NCBI GenBank assembly: GCA_028274825.1
Contig: JAQCMZ010000120.1
Coordinates: 1 to 10,490 of the forward strand
Direction: 5' to 3'
Length of the DNA stretch: 10,490 bases
Source: Haloferacaceae archaeon
Lineage (GTDB): Archaea; Halobacteriota; Halobacteria; Halobacteriales; Haloferacaceae
The number at the start of each line of letters is the position of its first letter. Within the stretch, counting starts at the first letter, position 1. The notes below the pieces were generated by a model that was given only the letters and a program-made list of their open reading frames with translations, did not search any database and was not told where the DNA came from. This document shows, piece after piece, positions 1-6,678 of this stretch. The translations under genes were made by a program, and so were the position numbers.

Positions 1-151
1 AGCACTAGGCAAGTACTCGCAGAGAAAGTCACTCCGAGTCCGTCGAAGTCTGTTTGACTCCCTGTGGCCAACACAACACTGGGTGTCCGAACACGACAGA
101 CGAGAGGAGTCCCGGGGTGGCCACTCCCAGGAGACTGCCCATCGACCGGTC

Positions 152-174
152 ACTCACCGATTCCAACGGTGAGT
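152..174. repeat. Perfect 8-bp stem-loop
   Basis: ACTCACCG (152-159) and CGGTGAGT (167-174) are exact reverse complements around the 7-nt loop ATTCCAA. The hairpin sits inside an outer pair of inverted 7-mers, 123-129 and 180-186. There is no T-run on either side, so a simple intrinsic terminator is not indicated. It may be part of a structured RNA or of a decayed IS605-type end. Confidence 0.5.
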
Positions 175-230
175 TGGCTTGGGAGTCTGCAACCCTGCCA
201 CTCCCAACCCAGCGGTGCCGTGGGATTCGG

Positions 231-256
231 CCGCGGTCACGCGGAGGAGGATGTCA
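231..256 (+). mobile_element. Possible right end of an IS200/IS605 (TnpB-type) element, remnant
   Basis: CCGCG (231-235), loop GTCA and CGCGG (240-244) form a hairpin followed directly by AGGAGGATGTCAA. A subterminal hairpin followed by a GAGGATGTCA-like end resembles what I remember of right ends of archaeal IS200/IS605 and IS1341-type elements, where the 3' part of the transposase gene and the omega RNA also lie. No TnpA or TnpB protein sequence is recognisable in the upstream 230 bp. If the call is right this is a solo end, or the transposase lies left of the window. The resemblance is from memory, and a chance hairpin is the main alternative. Confidence 0.33.
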
Positions 257-325
257 ACCAGCGGGAATCACACACGTCTCCGCTCTGACCCGTACTGTGT
301 CTTGAATTTGAGACGGGTGACGGCG

Positions 326-1468
326 TCAGAGCTCGCCGAGTTTGCGGAGGAGCTGACCACGATATTCTTCGTCTGCCTCGACACCTTTGATCTCGAGGAC
401 GTTCCGCTCAAGTTTGTCAAGTGCGACGTGGAACGCGTGTTTGGCACCGTACCCTTCTCCCGAGCCAGCGACCTGTCCCTTGTTGGTCCGGAGTCGGATC
501 TGACACTGAATCAGCGACGTTCCGCGGAGTTCCTCTTTGTGTTCGTGCAACCGAACGTGGGCGTGGAGAACGTCCATTTTCCCGTACTTGTCGGCCACCT
601 GCTCGACGGCTTCGGTGATATGTTCACGCCCCACAGTATTCAGTAATTCGACATTCGTGATCTGGACATCCATCGACTCCTGTTCGGTGAACGTCAGCGC
701 CCGGAGAACGTCGGTTTTCGTGACTATCCCGACGACGTGGTCGGCGGCGTCGGCAGGGGTGATGATGAGTCCAGAAATATCATTATCGAACATCCGTTGC
801 ACCGCCTTCCGAACCGTTTCGTCGGTCGTCGCCGTAAGCACAGGGCTCGACATCAGATCGTACGCGGGGAGATCAAGCATCCGGTCGATATCGCCGCTTC
901 GATCGCCACTTCCCTGCCGGTCGCGATCCCGGATGACGAAGTTGACGATATCGTTCGTCGTGACCACACCGGACAACCCGCCGTCTTCGTCGAGAGTCGG
1001 GAGCCGAGAGATTCCGTGTTCTCGGAGGAGATTGATTGCTCGGCCGACCTCAGTTCGGCGACCAATCGAGACGACATCATCGGTGTAAATCTGTTCGACA
1101 GTGATAGCATCGAGATTGTCGAGGACAGCCTCGAGGATGCCGTCTGTCGTGACGATCCCGTAGAGCGTCTCACCCTGATACACCGGCGCCACTTTGACAT
1201 TACCCTCGACGAGTTGTCGGGCTGCCTCTCGGACATCTTCGTGACGATCGAGTTCCGGGGCTGTTCCCATGAGAGCTGCCGCCTTGGTGTCGTCTTCGAC
1301 CCGTGACCGGAGTAACTGCGTTTCCCCGATTACACCCGTGTAATCGCCATTTTCAGTCACGATGATACCTTTGGGATTTTCATGCTCGAAGATGGAGCGG
1401 ACCTGTGCGAGCCGTTCGCCAGCGTTCACTTCGATGTATTCCTGCACCGCAATATCGTCGATATTCAT
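326..1468 (-). CDS. Four-CBS-motif protein with C-terminal HPF/YfiA-like ribosome hibernation domain
   Basis: The protein has 380 residues. Four CBS motifs lie at about 10-55, 64-118, 124-180 and 202-260. Each ends in the usual hydrophobic-G-[IV]-[VI]-T pattern followed by a D, for example YGIVTTDG (103-110), SGVVTTNDIV (166-175) and VGIVTKTDVL (246-255). Paired CBS motifs generally bind adenine nucleotides or S-adenosylmethionine. Residues 266-362 look like a ribosome hibernation (HPF/YfiA) domain: they open MDVQITNVELL, contain HAHVRLHEHKE, and close with the helix AFHVALDKLERNVLEIK, close to the HPF ending with a DKLxRQ helix. From this I infer a cytoplasmic protein coupling nucleotide state to ribosome activity; no experiment is implied. 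The ATG at 1468 is preferred because the residues after it start the first CBS motif. The frame stays open 56 codons further upstream but is Cys/Pro/Arg-rich and unlike the rest. It is divergent from the amidase gene. Confidence 0.86.
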   Translation of the reverse strand: MNIDDIAVQEYIEVNAGERLAQVRSIFEHENPKGIIVTENGDYTGVIGETQLLRSRVEDDTKAAALMGTAPELDRHEDVREAARQLVEGNVKVAPVYQGETLYGIVTTDGILEAVLDNLDAITVEQIYTDDVVSIGRRTEVGRAINLLREHGISRLPTLDEDGGLSGVVTTNDIVNFVIRDRDRQGSGDRSGDIDRMLDLPAYDLMSSPVLTATTDETVRKAVQRMFDNDISGLIITPADAADHVVGIVTKTDVLRALTFTEQESMDVQITNVELLNTVGREHITEAVEQVADKYGKMDVLHAHVRLHEHKEELRGTSLIQCQIRLRTNKGQVAGSGEGYGAKHAFHVALDKLERNVLEIKGVEADEEYRGQLLRKLGEL

Positions 1469-1478
1469 ACCCAACTTG

Positions 1479-1484
1479 TTTATA
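1479..1484 (-). promoter_or_regulatory. TATA-like element near the CBS-HPF start, poorly spaced
   Basis: On the minus strand TATAAA lies only about 13 bp before the ATG at 1468. An archaeal TATA box centred here would place transcription start near 1455, inside the annotated gene, and would then favour GTG at 1447 (Val8) as start. Because residues 1-7 fit the family's N terminus, I suspect either coincidence or a second promoter. A weaker alternative, GTTTCAAG at 1498-1505, would give a 7-nt leader. Confidence 0.25.
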
Positions 1485-1637
1485 CAGTCGGCCCGGTCTT
1501 GAAACTTCGGCGTCAAACACCCACATACAGGGAACCATCGGGCCCATTCTACAGTGGGTCTGGCCTGTGGCCTCAGTATCTGGTGGCGACACGTCGGCCG
1601 TGAATCCAGAAGTGGACACGATTGGTGCCGTGTCACT

Positions 1638-1655
1638 ACAGTTCACAGTTCACAG
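1638..1655. repeat. Tandem heptamer, 2.6 copies
   Basis: ACAGTTC occurs at 1638-1644 and 1645-1651, followed by ACAG. It is an exact tandem repeat in the divergent intergenic region. It could be an operator or simple slippage; nothing else supports a function. Confidence 0.4.
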
Positions 1656-1795
1656 GTGTTCGTTCCTGATGAGAGCGCTGTCACGACACGAAAGTGGTGA
1701 TCAAAACCAGCACATTCAGCAGCTCGGGAACGGCAGATAATAACGATGCGTGGTAGTGGTGAGAGAGTTTACATCGCGGCCGGCAAATGTACTCA

Positions 1796-1823
1796 GTATC
1801 CGGGCCCGAATCCTGGTATCCGG
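1796..1823. repeat. Pair of 8-bp direct repeats just before the amidase start
   Basis: GTATCCGG is present at 1796-1803 and again at 1816-1823, spaced 20 bp, about two helical turns, and ending 9 bp before the amidase ATG. The spacing would place two protein-binding half sites on one face of the helix. This is an operator-like arrangement, but no regulator is known here. Confidence 0.35.
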
Positions 1824-1832
1824 TAACACACA

Positions 1833-3170
1833 ATGTCAGAGTACACAACGACAGCCCCGTTGGAACCACTCATGCGAGAGTTGACCGAGGGGGAGACGAC
1901 GCCGACTGCACACCTAGAGACGGTCCGAAGTCGCGTCGAGACGGTGGAGTCAACAATACAGGCGTTCGTCAATGAGCCAAACCGGTGGGAACGGGCTGAA
2001 CGGGCAGCTGTCGACCGTGAGACCGACACCAATGGTAACGCCTCTTCGCGTCTAACGATCCAGTCACCGTTGCACGGGGTGCCAGTCGGAGTGAAAGACA
2101 TCTTCCATGTCGACGGGCTGGAGACCCGTGCTGGCGCGACCCTCCCGCCGGCGGTTCTCGGTGGGACAGAAGCTTCTGTCGTGGGTACACTCCGCGAGGC
2201 TGGGGCGATAGTACTCGGCAAAACGGTGACGACAGAGTTTGCTTACTTCGCTCCGGGACCAACGCGGAACCCTCAGAATCCAGATCACACCCCCGGCGGG
2301 TCCAGTAGTGGATCGGCTGCGGCAGTCGCCGCCGGGCTGTGCCCGCTCGCGCTCGGGACTCAGACAATCGGCTCGGTGATTCGACCGGCGGCGTTCTGTG
2401 GGATAGTCGGCGTGAAGCCGAGTTACGGCCGGATCCCGACCGACGGTGTGGTGCCGGTCGCACCGTCAGTCGATCACGTGGGATTGTTCACACAGCGACT
2501 GCCAGGCGCAACACTCGCAGCCGGCTTACTCATCCCGGATTGGTGTCCCGTTGAGCCGCCCGAACTCGGCCGTGTCGGTGTGGTTGCCGGGGCGTACCTG
2601 GAACAGGCGTCCGACAGGGGTCGAGAGGAATTCCGTGATCAGACGCGCCAACTGACCGCAGGAGGTGTCCAAACAGTCGCTGTGGAGCCGATTCCCGATA
2701 TCGCGGAGATAAATGAGCGACACGAGCGACTTACTGCGGCCGAAGCTGGCTTGTCACACGACGAGTGGTTTCTCGCGTATGAAGACCAATACACAGACGA
2801 GACAGCCGAACTGATCCAGACCGGTCACCAGGTCTCGGTCGAAGAACTGGTAGCTGCACGCGGTGGCCGCCAGGAACTGCGGGAGAGACTCCACGCTGAA
2901 ATGGATCGATTAAATCTGGACGTTATCGTCACTCCAGCCGCTCCGGGACCGGCCCCAGAGGGGCTCGCGGATACGGGTGACCCGGTAATGAATCTCCCGT
3001 GGACACACGCAGGTGTCCCCACGGTTACGATTCCAGCATCTCGAGGAGACGACGGATTACCGTTCGGGCTGCAGTGTGTCGCTCGATACGGCCAAGACGA
3101 ACAGCTCATGTCCTGGACGCAGACACTGACAGAAGCACTTGAGTCTGTCCCGTCGGCTACCCACGACTGA
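1833..3170 (+). CDS. Amidase-signature family hydrolase
   Basis: This 445-residue protein has the usual length of amidase-signature enzymes, which hydrolyse a carboxamide through a Ser-cisSer-Lys triad. The catalytic Lys is K88 in VGVKDIFHVDG. The Gly/Ser-rich loop GGSSSGSAAAVAAG (155-168) supplies the cis-Ser, most likely S157 or S158. The nucleophile is S181 in GTQTIGSVIRPAAFCG (175-190), followed by GVKPSYGRI. The form QTxGSVIRP replaces the commoner DTGGSIRxP; I recall it from bacterial and archaeal small-molecule amidases. The C-terminal part carries VIVTPAAPGPAP and MNLPWTHAGVPTVTIPA, also typical. No signal peptide is seen, so it is probably cytoplasmic. The substrate cannot be read from the sequence. 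It is not an obvious GatA, which would be expected in a tRNA-amidation context. The ATG at 1833 is chosen because the next Met (residue 14) would cut into the N-terminal helix. Confidence 0.88.
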   Translation: MSEYTTTAPLEPLMRELTEGETTPTAHLETVRSRVETVESTIQAFVNEPNRWERAERAAVDRETDTNGNASSRLTIQSPLHGVPVGVKDIFHVDGLETRAGATLPPAVLGGTEASVVGTLREAGAIVLGKTVTTEFAYFAPGPTRNPQNPDHTPGGSSSGSAAAVAAGLCPLALGTQTIGSVIRPAAFCGIVGVKPSYGRIPTDGVVPVAPSVDHVGLFTQRLPGATLAAGLLIPDWCPVEPPELGRVGVVAGAYLEQASDRGREEFRDQTRQLTAGGVQTVAVEPIPDIAEINERHERLTAAEAGLSHDEWFLAYEDQYTDETAELIQTGHQVSVEELVAARGGRQELRERLHAEMDRLNLDVIVTPAAPGPAPEGLADTGDPVMNLPWTHAGVPTVTIPASRGDDGLPFGLQCVARYGQDEQLMSWTQTLTEALESVPSATHD

Positions 3171-3507
3171 AGCCGGGAGCTTCCTCTTCGTGCTGTTATC
3201 AGTTTCCCCAGTGCTGTGATTCACACGGATCCTGAGAGTCTCGTGAGCCGTCACGAAGACGGAAACCAGTGGTTCGCGCGCACGACCGCAGACCGGATTG
3301 AGGATAGAGGATAACTACTCAACGGAACCCCGACTGTGTCAGAGGATTCATTCTGTTCGATTTCTCAGTAAACCATCATTACGCAGACTGCGGCTGGGAC
3401 CAGTACTGACTGGTGGCTATCTACACGGCCGTAGAGTCACAGTTTGCAGACGCGAAACCCCTCTCTCTGATTTCACGGAGCAGATGAGACGGCCACGGCA
3501 GAACAGT
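3171..3507. other. Convergent intergenic gap, no gene recognised
   Basis: The 337 bp between the 3' ends of the amidase gene and pspA contain no frame with a recognisable product. The longest plus-strand frame crossing it runs into pspA and is antisense to it. The only structure that stands out is a short hairpin at 3399-3414. I see no T-rich terminator stretch for either gene. Confidence 0.5.
3399..3414. repeat. Short perfect hairpin in convergent gap
   Basis: ACCAGT (3399-3404) and ACTGGT (3409-3414) are exact reverse complements around ACTG. It lies about 94 bp beyond the pspA stop and lacks a T-run. A transcription-end role is possible but not supported by anything else. Confidence 0.3.
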
Positions 3508-4359
3508 TCACGAGTTGTTTTCAGAGCCGTCTGTTTCGACTTCCTCGGGTTCCAGTTCGACATCGTCCTGGGTGTTGGCACTACTGTCATCAATCTCTGC
3601 TTCGATATCTGCGAGGTCATCCTCGACATTTTCTGTCGAAGCGGAAGTCGACTCTCCGTTGCTCTTTCCCATGTCAGACTTCAGTGTAGATAGTTCTGAT
3701 TCGACTTGCCGGTCAGTCGAGAGATCCTCGAGTTCGCGGTCGATACTATCTTTATCTGAAAGGGCATCTTCAAAAGCACCAGATTCCTGAAGCTCGTCCA
3801 TCGCTTCCGACCGCGCTTCCATCTCTTCGGTCCGTTCTTCGGCCCGCTCGATCGACCGTGAGACGTCGCTCATCTCATCGCCGACACCCGACATCGCCTC
3901 AGAGACACGGCTGGACGCTTCTGCTGCCTCGTAGCGTGCCTTCATCGTCTCCTTTTTCGTGCGGAACTCCTGGATACGCTGTTGGAGTTTGTTTTTTTTC
4001 TCGACCAACTGCTCTTGCGTCTGCTCGAGTTCCGCAATCTGTCCCTCTAGATCCTCCATCTGCTGCATCTTCGACTTCTTTTTTTCCAGCGCCTTTCGGG
4101 CAAGGTCTTCACGATCTTGCTGGACGGCTTCTCTCGCTTGGTCGTTGTGTTTGGCAACGTTTTGTTCGAGTTTTTGTTTTTGTTTTTTCAGACGGTTTTT
4201 CTGCGTTGTGAGATCTGCGATCCCCTGTTTGACTTCCTGTAGCTCATCGCGCATCTGTTCGTATGAGTAATCTAGCGTCTCCGTGGGGTCTTCCGCGCGG
4301 TTGAGAATGGAATTGACTTTCGAGCGGATGACGTAGGAGGCGCGAGAGAGGATGCCCAT
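3508..4359 (-). CDS. pspA: PspA/IM30 family membrane-stress protein
   Basis: The 283-residue protein starts MGILSRASYVIRSKVNSILN, the amphipathic N-terminal helix of the PspA/IM30 (Vipp1) family, followed by the conserved EDPTE (23-27). Long, Lys/Gln/Glu-rich coiled coil runs from about 30 to 145 and a second helical part from 145 to 222. Family members are ESCRT-III-like and polymerise on the inner face of the membrane during envelope stress. A haloarchaeal homologue has been tied to salt stress, as far as I recall. Residues 229-283 form an acidic, Ser-rich tail beyond the core, presumably disordered and salt-adapted. The start is the ATG at 4359: the frame is open 18 codons further, but those residues are unlike the family and a TATA box sits 25 bp before this ATG. 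Lys codons in the coiled coil are mostly AAA, giving A-runs unusual for a GC-rich genome. Confidence 0.9.
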   Translation of the reverse strand: MGILSRASYVIRSKVNSILNRAEDPTETLDYSYEQMRDELQEVKQGIADLTTQKNRLKKQKQKLEQNVAKHNDQAREAVQQDREDLARKALEKKKSKMQQMEDLEGQIAELEQTQEQLVEKKNKLQQRIQEFRTKKETMKARYEAAEASSRVSEAMSGVGDEMSDVSRSIERAEERTEEMEARSEAMDELQESGAFEDALSDKDSIDRELEDLSTDRQVESELSTLKSDMGKSNGESTSASTENVEDDLADIEAEIDDSSANTQDDVELEPEEVETDGSENNS

Positions 4360-4380
4360 ATATTGTATTATGTATCCAAG

Positions 4381-4388
4381 TCTTAAAA
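4381..4388 (-). promoter_or_regulatory. TATA box of pspA
   Basis: On the minus strand the sequence is TTTTAAGA. Its centre is about 25 bp before the ATG at 4359, so transcription should begin at or within a base or two of the start codon, giving a leaderless mRNA. An AT-rich stretch (4360-4376) fills the space between. No Shine-Dalgarno sequence is present, in agreement. Confidence 0.65.
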
Positions 4389-4501
4389 CCTCACGCGGCT
4401 GGGGCTCGCTCATCTTCGATGACTGGGCTGGTCGACAGGGTAACTGTTCAGTGCGGCAGTCTCAGCCGGTCATCGGCAGAATCCGGGGTTACCTGGAGCG
4501 A

Positions 4502-5179
4502 TCACTCGGCAAAGGCTGCGAGAATGCCACGGCCGTCTGTCGGCCCGAGGTCAGGTAACGTCGCTCGCTCAGGATGCGGCATCATCACGGCAACTGTTTT
4601 GTCGTTGCCTAAGATTCCTGCAATATTATCCCGAGACCCGTTCGGATTGGCCGTGTCTGTGATGGCTCCATCAGCGTCACAATAGCGGAACAAAACTCGA
4701 TTCTGTTCGGTCAATCGCGCATGCGCACTGTCGTCAATCTCGAAACGGCCCTCGCCGTGTGCGATCGGGAGCCTGATTACCTCTCCACGGTCGTACGCTG
4801 ATGTCCAGGGTGTATCCGTCCGCTCGACTCTGAGGTGAACACGCTCACAGCGGAACCGGGCGTCAGCATTCGTGGTGAACGTTCCGGGAGTGAGACGAGC
4901 TTCACAACCGATCTGTGCCCCATTGCACACCCCCAACACAGGCACGCCGGCGGCGGCCGCCTCTCGAATCCCCTCAGCGATAGGCCCCCGTGCAGCCATC
5001 GCTCCAGCTCGAAGATAGTCGCCGTACGAGAACCCCCCTGGAATGACGATTCCGGTGGTACCCTCGGGGAGAGAGTCTTTATGCCAGACACGTTGAGCGG
5101 AAACCCCCAGATGAGACAGCGCCTTGACGGCGTCGCGATCACAGTTCGAGCCGCCAAACTGGACGACTGCGACCGTCAT
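4502..5179 (-). CDS. purQ: Phosphoribosylformylglycinamidine synthase, glutaminase subunit PurQ
   Basis: PurQ releases ammonia from glutamine for the conversion of FGAR to FGAM, step four of purine synthesis, in complex with PurS and PurL. The 225 residues match the family length. The class I amidotransferase triad is visible: Cys85 in GVCNGAQIG, His202 and Glu204 in PHPERA. Other family marks are FGGSNCDRD (8-16), PGGFSYGDYLRAG (47-59), PIAHGEGRF (138-146) and NPNGSRDNIAGI (178-189). The start codon overlaps the purS stop by 4 bp (ATGA), pointing to translational coupling and an equimolar complex. There is no Shine-Dalgarno motif upstream. The gene is the last of the purS-purQ unit; the purL gene is not in the window. 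Confidence 0.96.
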   Translation of the reverse strand: MTVAVVQFGGSNCDRDAVKALSHLGVSAQRVWHKDSLPEGTTGIVIPGGFSYGDYLRAGAMAARGPIAEGIREAAAAGVPVLGVCNGAQIGCEARLTPGTFTTNADARFRCERVHLRVERTDTPWTSAYDRGEVIRLPIAHGEGRFEIDDSAHARLTEQNRVLFRYCDADGAITDTANPNGSRDNIAGILGNDKTVAVMMPHPERATLPDLGPTDGRGILAAFAE

Positions 5180-5433
5180 TGTGTTGTGTCTGTGACCGTG
5201 ATCTCGTAGTCGTGGATCGTGGGGTTCGCCAGGAGACGCTCGGCCATCTCTTCGGCACGGTCGGCCGCCTCGTCGGCGTTGGATGCCTCGAGATCGATCT
5301 CGAACCGATCGGCCGTCCGGAGAGCTGCTATCTCGAATTCGAGACGTTCGAGCGCTCTTCGGGTGGTTTTGGCCTCCGGGTCAAGAACACCGCCTTTCAG
5401 TCGGACTGTCACTATCGCCGTATAGGCGGTCAT
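5176..5433 (-). CDS. purS: Phosphoribosylformylglycinamidine synthase subunit PurS
   Basis: PurS is the small structural subunit that joins PurQ to PurL in archaeal and Gram-positive FGAM synthase. The 85 residues match the family size of about 80-85. It begins MTAYTAIVTVRLKGGVLDPEA, the first beta strand and turn of the fold, followed by a helix (TTRRALERLEF) and ends with AERLLANPTIHDYEITV, the conserved C-terminal signature. The ATG at 5433 is chosen because it starts this strand and lies 26 bp from a TATA element. The frame is open 41 codons further upstream, but those residues are Cys-rich and not PurS-like. It is followed by purQ with a 4-bp overlap. Confidence 0.95.
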   Translation of the reverse strand: MTAYTAIVTVRLKGGVLDPEAKTTRRALERLEFEIAALRTADRFEIDLEASNADEAADRAEEMAERLLANPTIHDYEITVTDTTQ

Positions 5434-5454
5434 TGACGCTACTGTGTGGCCGCG

Positions 5455-5462
5455 TGTAAAAA
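5455..5462 (-). promoter_or_regulatory. TATA box of purSQ
   Basis: On the minus strand the sequence is TTTTTACA, centred about 26 bp before the purS ATG. This predicts a leaderless purSQ transcript separate from purC, whose stop codon is 197 bp upstream. Confidence 0.6.
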
Positions 5463-5630
5463 CGATTGTGGACACTGTCTGCTGCGTGTGGATTTGCCTG
5501 CCGACCAGCGTACAGTGACGGCCTGGACACCAACACGACAACGCAACATACGACAATACGATCGTAGCGACATCTGAGACCCGAGCGCGGGACGGACACG
5601 CGTAGCCAATGACAGGTAGACGGGTCGATT

Positions 5631-6656
5631 CTACGAGTGGGTTGTCCGGACGGCATCGACAGCGTCCTTGAGTGGTGGCACATCGAACCGTTCCTGGCCA
5701 GTGTAGGTATTCGCGCCTGCGGCGTACAGATCTGAGACCATACGGATGAGATCCGACGACAACGACATTGGAGTCACCTCACAGAGTGGGTGCCAGTCAG
5801 CGGTGTCTCGGTCGCGAATCTGGCGTTTCGCGGTCTTCACAGCCGTCACCCACTGGGGATGATCCCGCTTGTAATGCTGGCGGAGAATCTCCTTGGACAC
5901 CTCTTGGCCGTCGTAGGCAAACCGATTCTCGTCGAATGTCCCGACTACGTCGGCAAGCTTGATTTCTCCGTCGTGATAGAGACATTCGATCTTGCCGTCT
6001 TCGTGTGAGAAGCCGGCGCTCGCCGCAGAATCCGTAATGATGCGGTTCACCTCTGTAGCGATTGCTGAAAGCTTCTCAATATCGGCTCTCCCAGCGACGG
6101 TAGCAGCCTCCTGGCGGGAGAGATATCTGTCTTGTTCTTCGTATTTGGTCGAAAATTCGATGACAGGCTCGGGAAGCGACACCCCGCTGTCAGGCCACTG
6201 GTCCAGGTCGAGACCGACATCAGCGGGTGATTTACGCTTTCTTAGTGACGATCCGACAGGAACACTGTTTCGGAAGACAACTTCGAGTGGAATCAGATAG
6301 TTGCTCCCCGCTGCCGCGTGATACGCGTCGTAATCGTATTCCGACTCCGAGTAGGGTAGCTCCGGAACTTGTGTGAGTTCGATCCCCATCTCGGTCGGGG
6401 GAACGCTGGCTTCTGCGAGACTGGTCATTCCTGTGTCGGTTCTGACTCCCTGGTAATGCGTCGGGATTCCTGCGGCTTCGAGTCGCTCAAAGTTGTACGC
6501 ACCCATGACACACAGACTGGCCCCCTTCCGCGGGATTCGGTCTGGCATCTCACCCCAATCAAACACCGAGTAAGCGTCGGTAAACACGAATCGTCCCTCG
6601 CCGAGTTGATCTCCCGTCGCGTGCTCGGCGATACGAAATTCCTTGACGCTCGTCAT
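5631..6656 (-). CDS. purC: SAICAR synthetase PurC
   Basis: PurC joins aspartate to CAIR with ATP, forming SAICAR in purine synthesis. At 341 residues it is longer than most bacterial PurC (about 240) but matches the haloarchaeal form as I know it. Motifs: GRFVFTDAYSVFDWGEMPD (21-39) and the following IPRKGASL (substrate entrance), IPLEVVFRNSVPVGSSL (122-138), EFSTKYEEQDRYLSRQEA (167-184), KIECLYHDGEIKLADVVGTF (222-241) with DENRF after it, and SKEILRQHYK (254-263). The last three correspond to the family's StKxexHD, EfG.....L.DE..tPDssR and DKqxxR blocks. The start is taken as the second Met, at 6656. A Met two codons upstream at 6662 is possible, but the TATA element is 26 bp from 6656 and only 20 bp from 6662, and known relatives begin MTSVKEF. 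It is divergent from the trp operon. Confidence 0.94.
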   Translation of the reverse strand: MTSVKEFRIAEHATGDQLGEGRFVFTDAYSVFDWGEMPDRIPRKGASLCVMGAYNFERLEAAGIPTHYQGVRTDTGMTSLAEASVPPTEMGIELTQVPELPYSESEYDYDAYHAAAGSNYLIPLEVVFRNSVPVGSSLRKRKSPADVGLDLDQWPDSGVSLPEPVIEFSTKYEEQDRYLSRQEAATVAGRADIEKLSAIATEVNRIITDSAASAGFSHEDGKIECLYHDGEIKLADVVGTFDENRFAYDGQEVSKEILRQHYKRDHPQWVTAVKTAKRQIRDRDTADWHPLCEVTPMSLSSDLIRMVSDLYAAGANTYTGQERFDVPPLKDAVDAVRTTHS

Positions 6657-6678
6657 GCGCATATCCCTGGTCGGGGCC

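Larger units (their letters stand above)
1..325. other. Intergenic stretch rich in inverted repeats, no gene recognised
   Basis: I see no convincing gene here. Open frames exist on both strands, but none gives a recognisable protein and they shift against each other. The stretch is unusually rich in short inverted repeats. GGGTGGCCACTCCC (117-130) is a near palindrome. ACTCCCA (123-129) pairs with TGGGAGT (180-186), enclosing a perfect 8-bp hairpin at 152-174. A further CACTCCCA lies at 199-206, and a 5-bp hairpin at 231-244 precedes AGGAGGATGTCAA. This looks more like structured RNA or mobile-element debris than coding DNA. It lies 3' of the minus-strand CBS gene, and the gene to its left is outside the window. 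Confidence 0.5.
1469..1832. other. Divergent intergenic region between CBS-HPF gene and amidase gene
   Basis: This 364-bp stretch should hold the promoters of both divergent genes. Visible in it are a TATA-like TATAAA on the minus strand (1479-1484), a tandem heptamer (1638-1655), and an 8-bp direct repeat just before the amidase start (1796-1823). A weak TATA candidate for the amidase is TTTACA at 1769-1774, which would give a leader of about 36 nt. Short frames crossing the region show no recognisable protein. Confidence 0.55.

Noticed and set aside
100..260. Possible intron-containing tRNA in the repeat-rich left stretch
   Set aside because: No T-arm consensus (GTTCRANNC) or acceptor pairing could be found on either strand.
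179..646. Plus-strand frame running from the left intergenic stretch into the CBS-HPF gene
   Set aside because: Most of it is antisense to the HPF-like domain and the translation resembles nothing known.
737..1306. Plus-strand open frame of 189 codons
   Set aside because: It is fully antisense to the CBS-HPF gene, shows no recognisable domain, and is expected from GC-rich codon structure.
1469..1636. N-terminal extension of the CBS-HPF frame by 56 codons
   Set aside because: The extra residues are Cys/Arg/Pro-rich and match nothing in the protein family, whose N terminus begins at the Met at 1468.
3959..4270. Plus-strand frame rich in Phe, Cys and Ser, looking membrane-like
   Set aside because: It is antisense to the Lys-rich pspA coiled coil; AAA codons read in reverse give Phe, so the hydrophobicity is an artefact.
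4439..4493. GGTAAC / GTTACC inverted pair upstream of pspA and downstream of purQ
   Set aside because: Arms are only 6 bp with a 43-nt interior and no clear further pairing; not distinguishable from chance.
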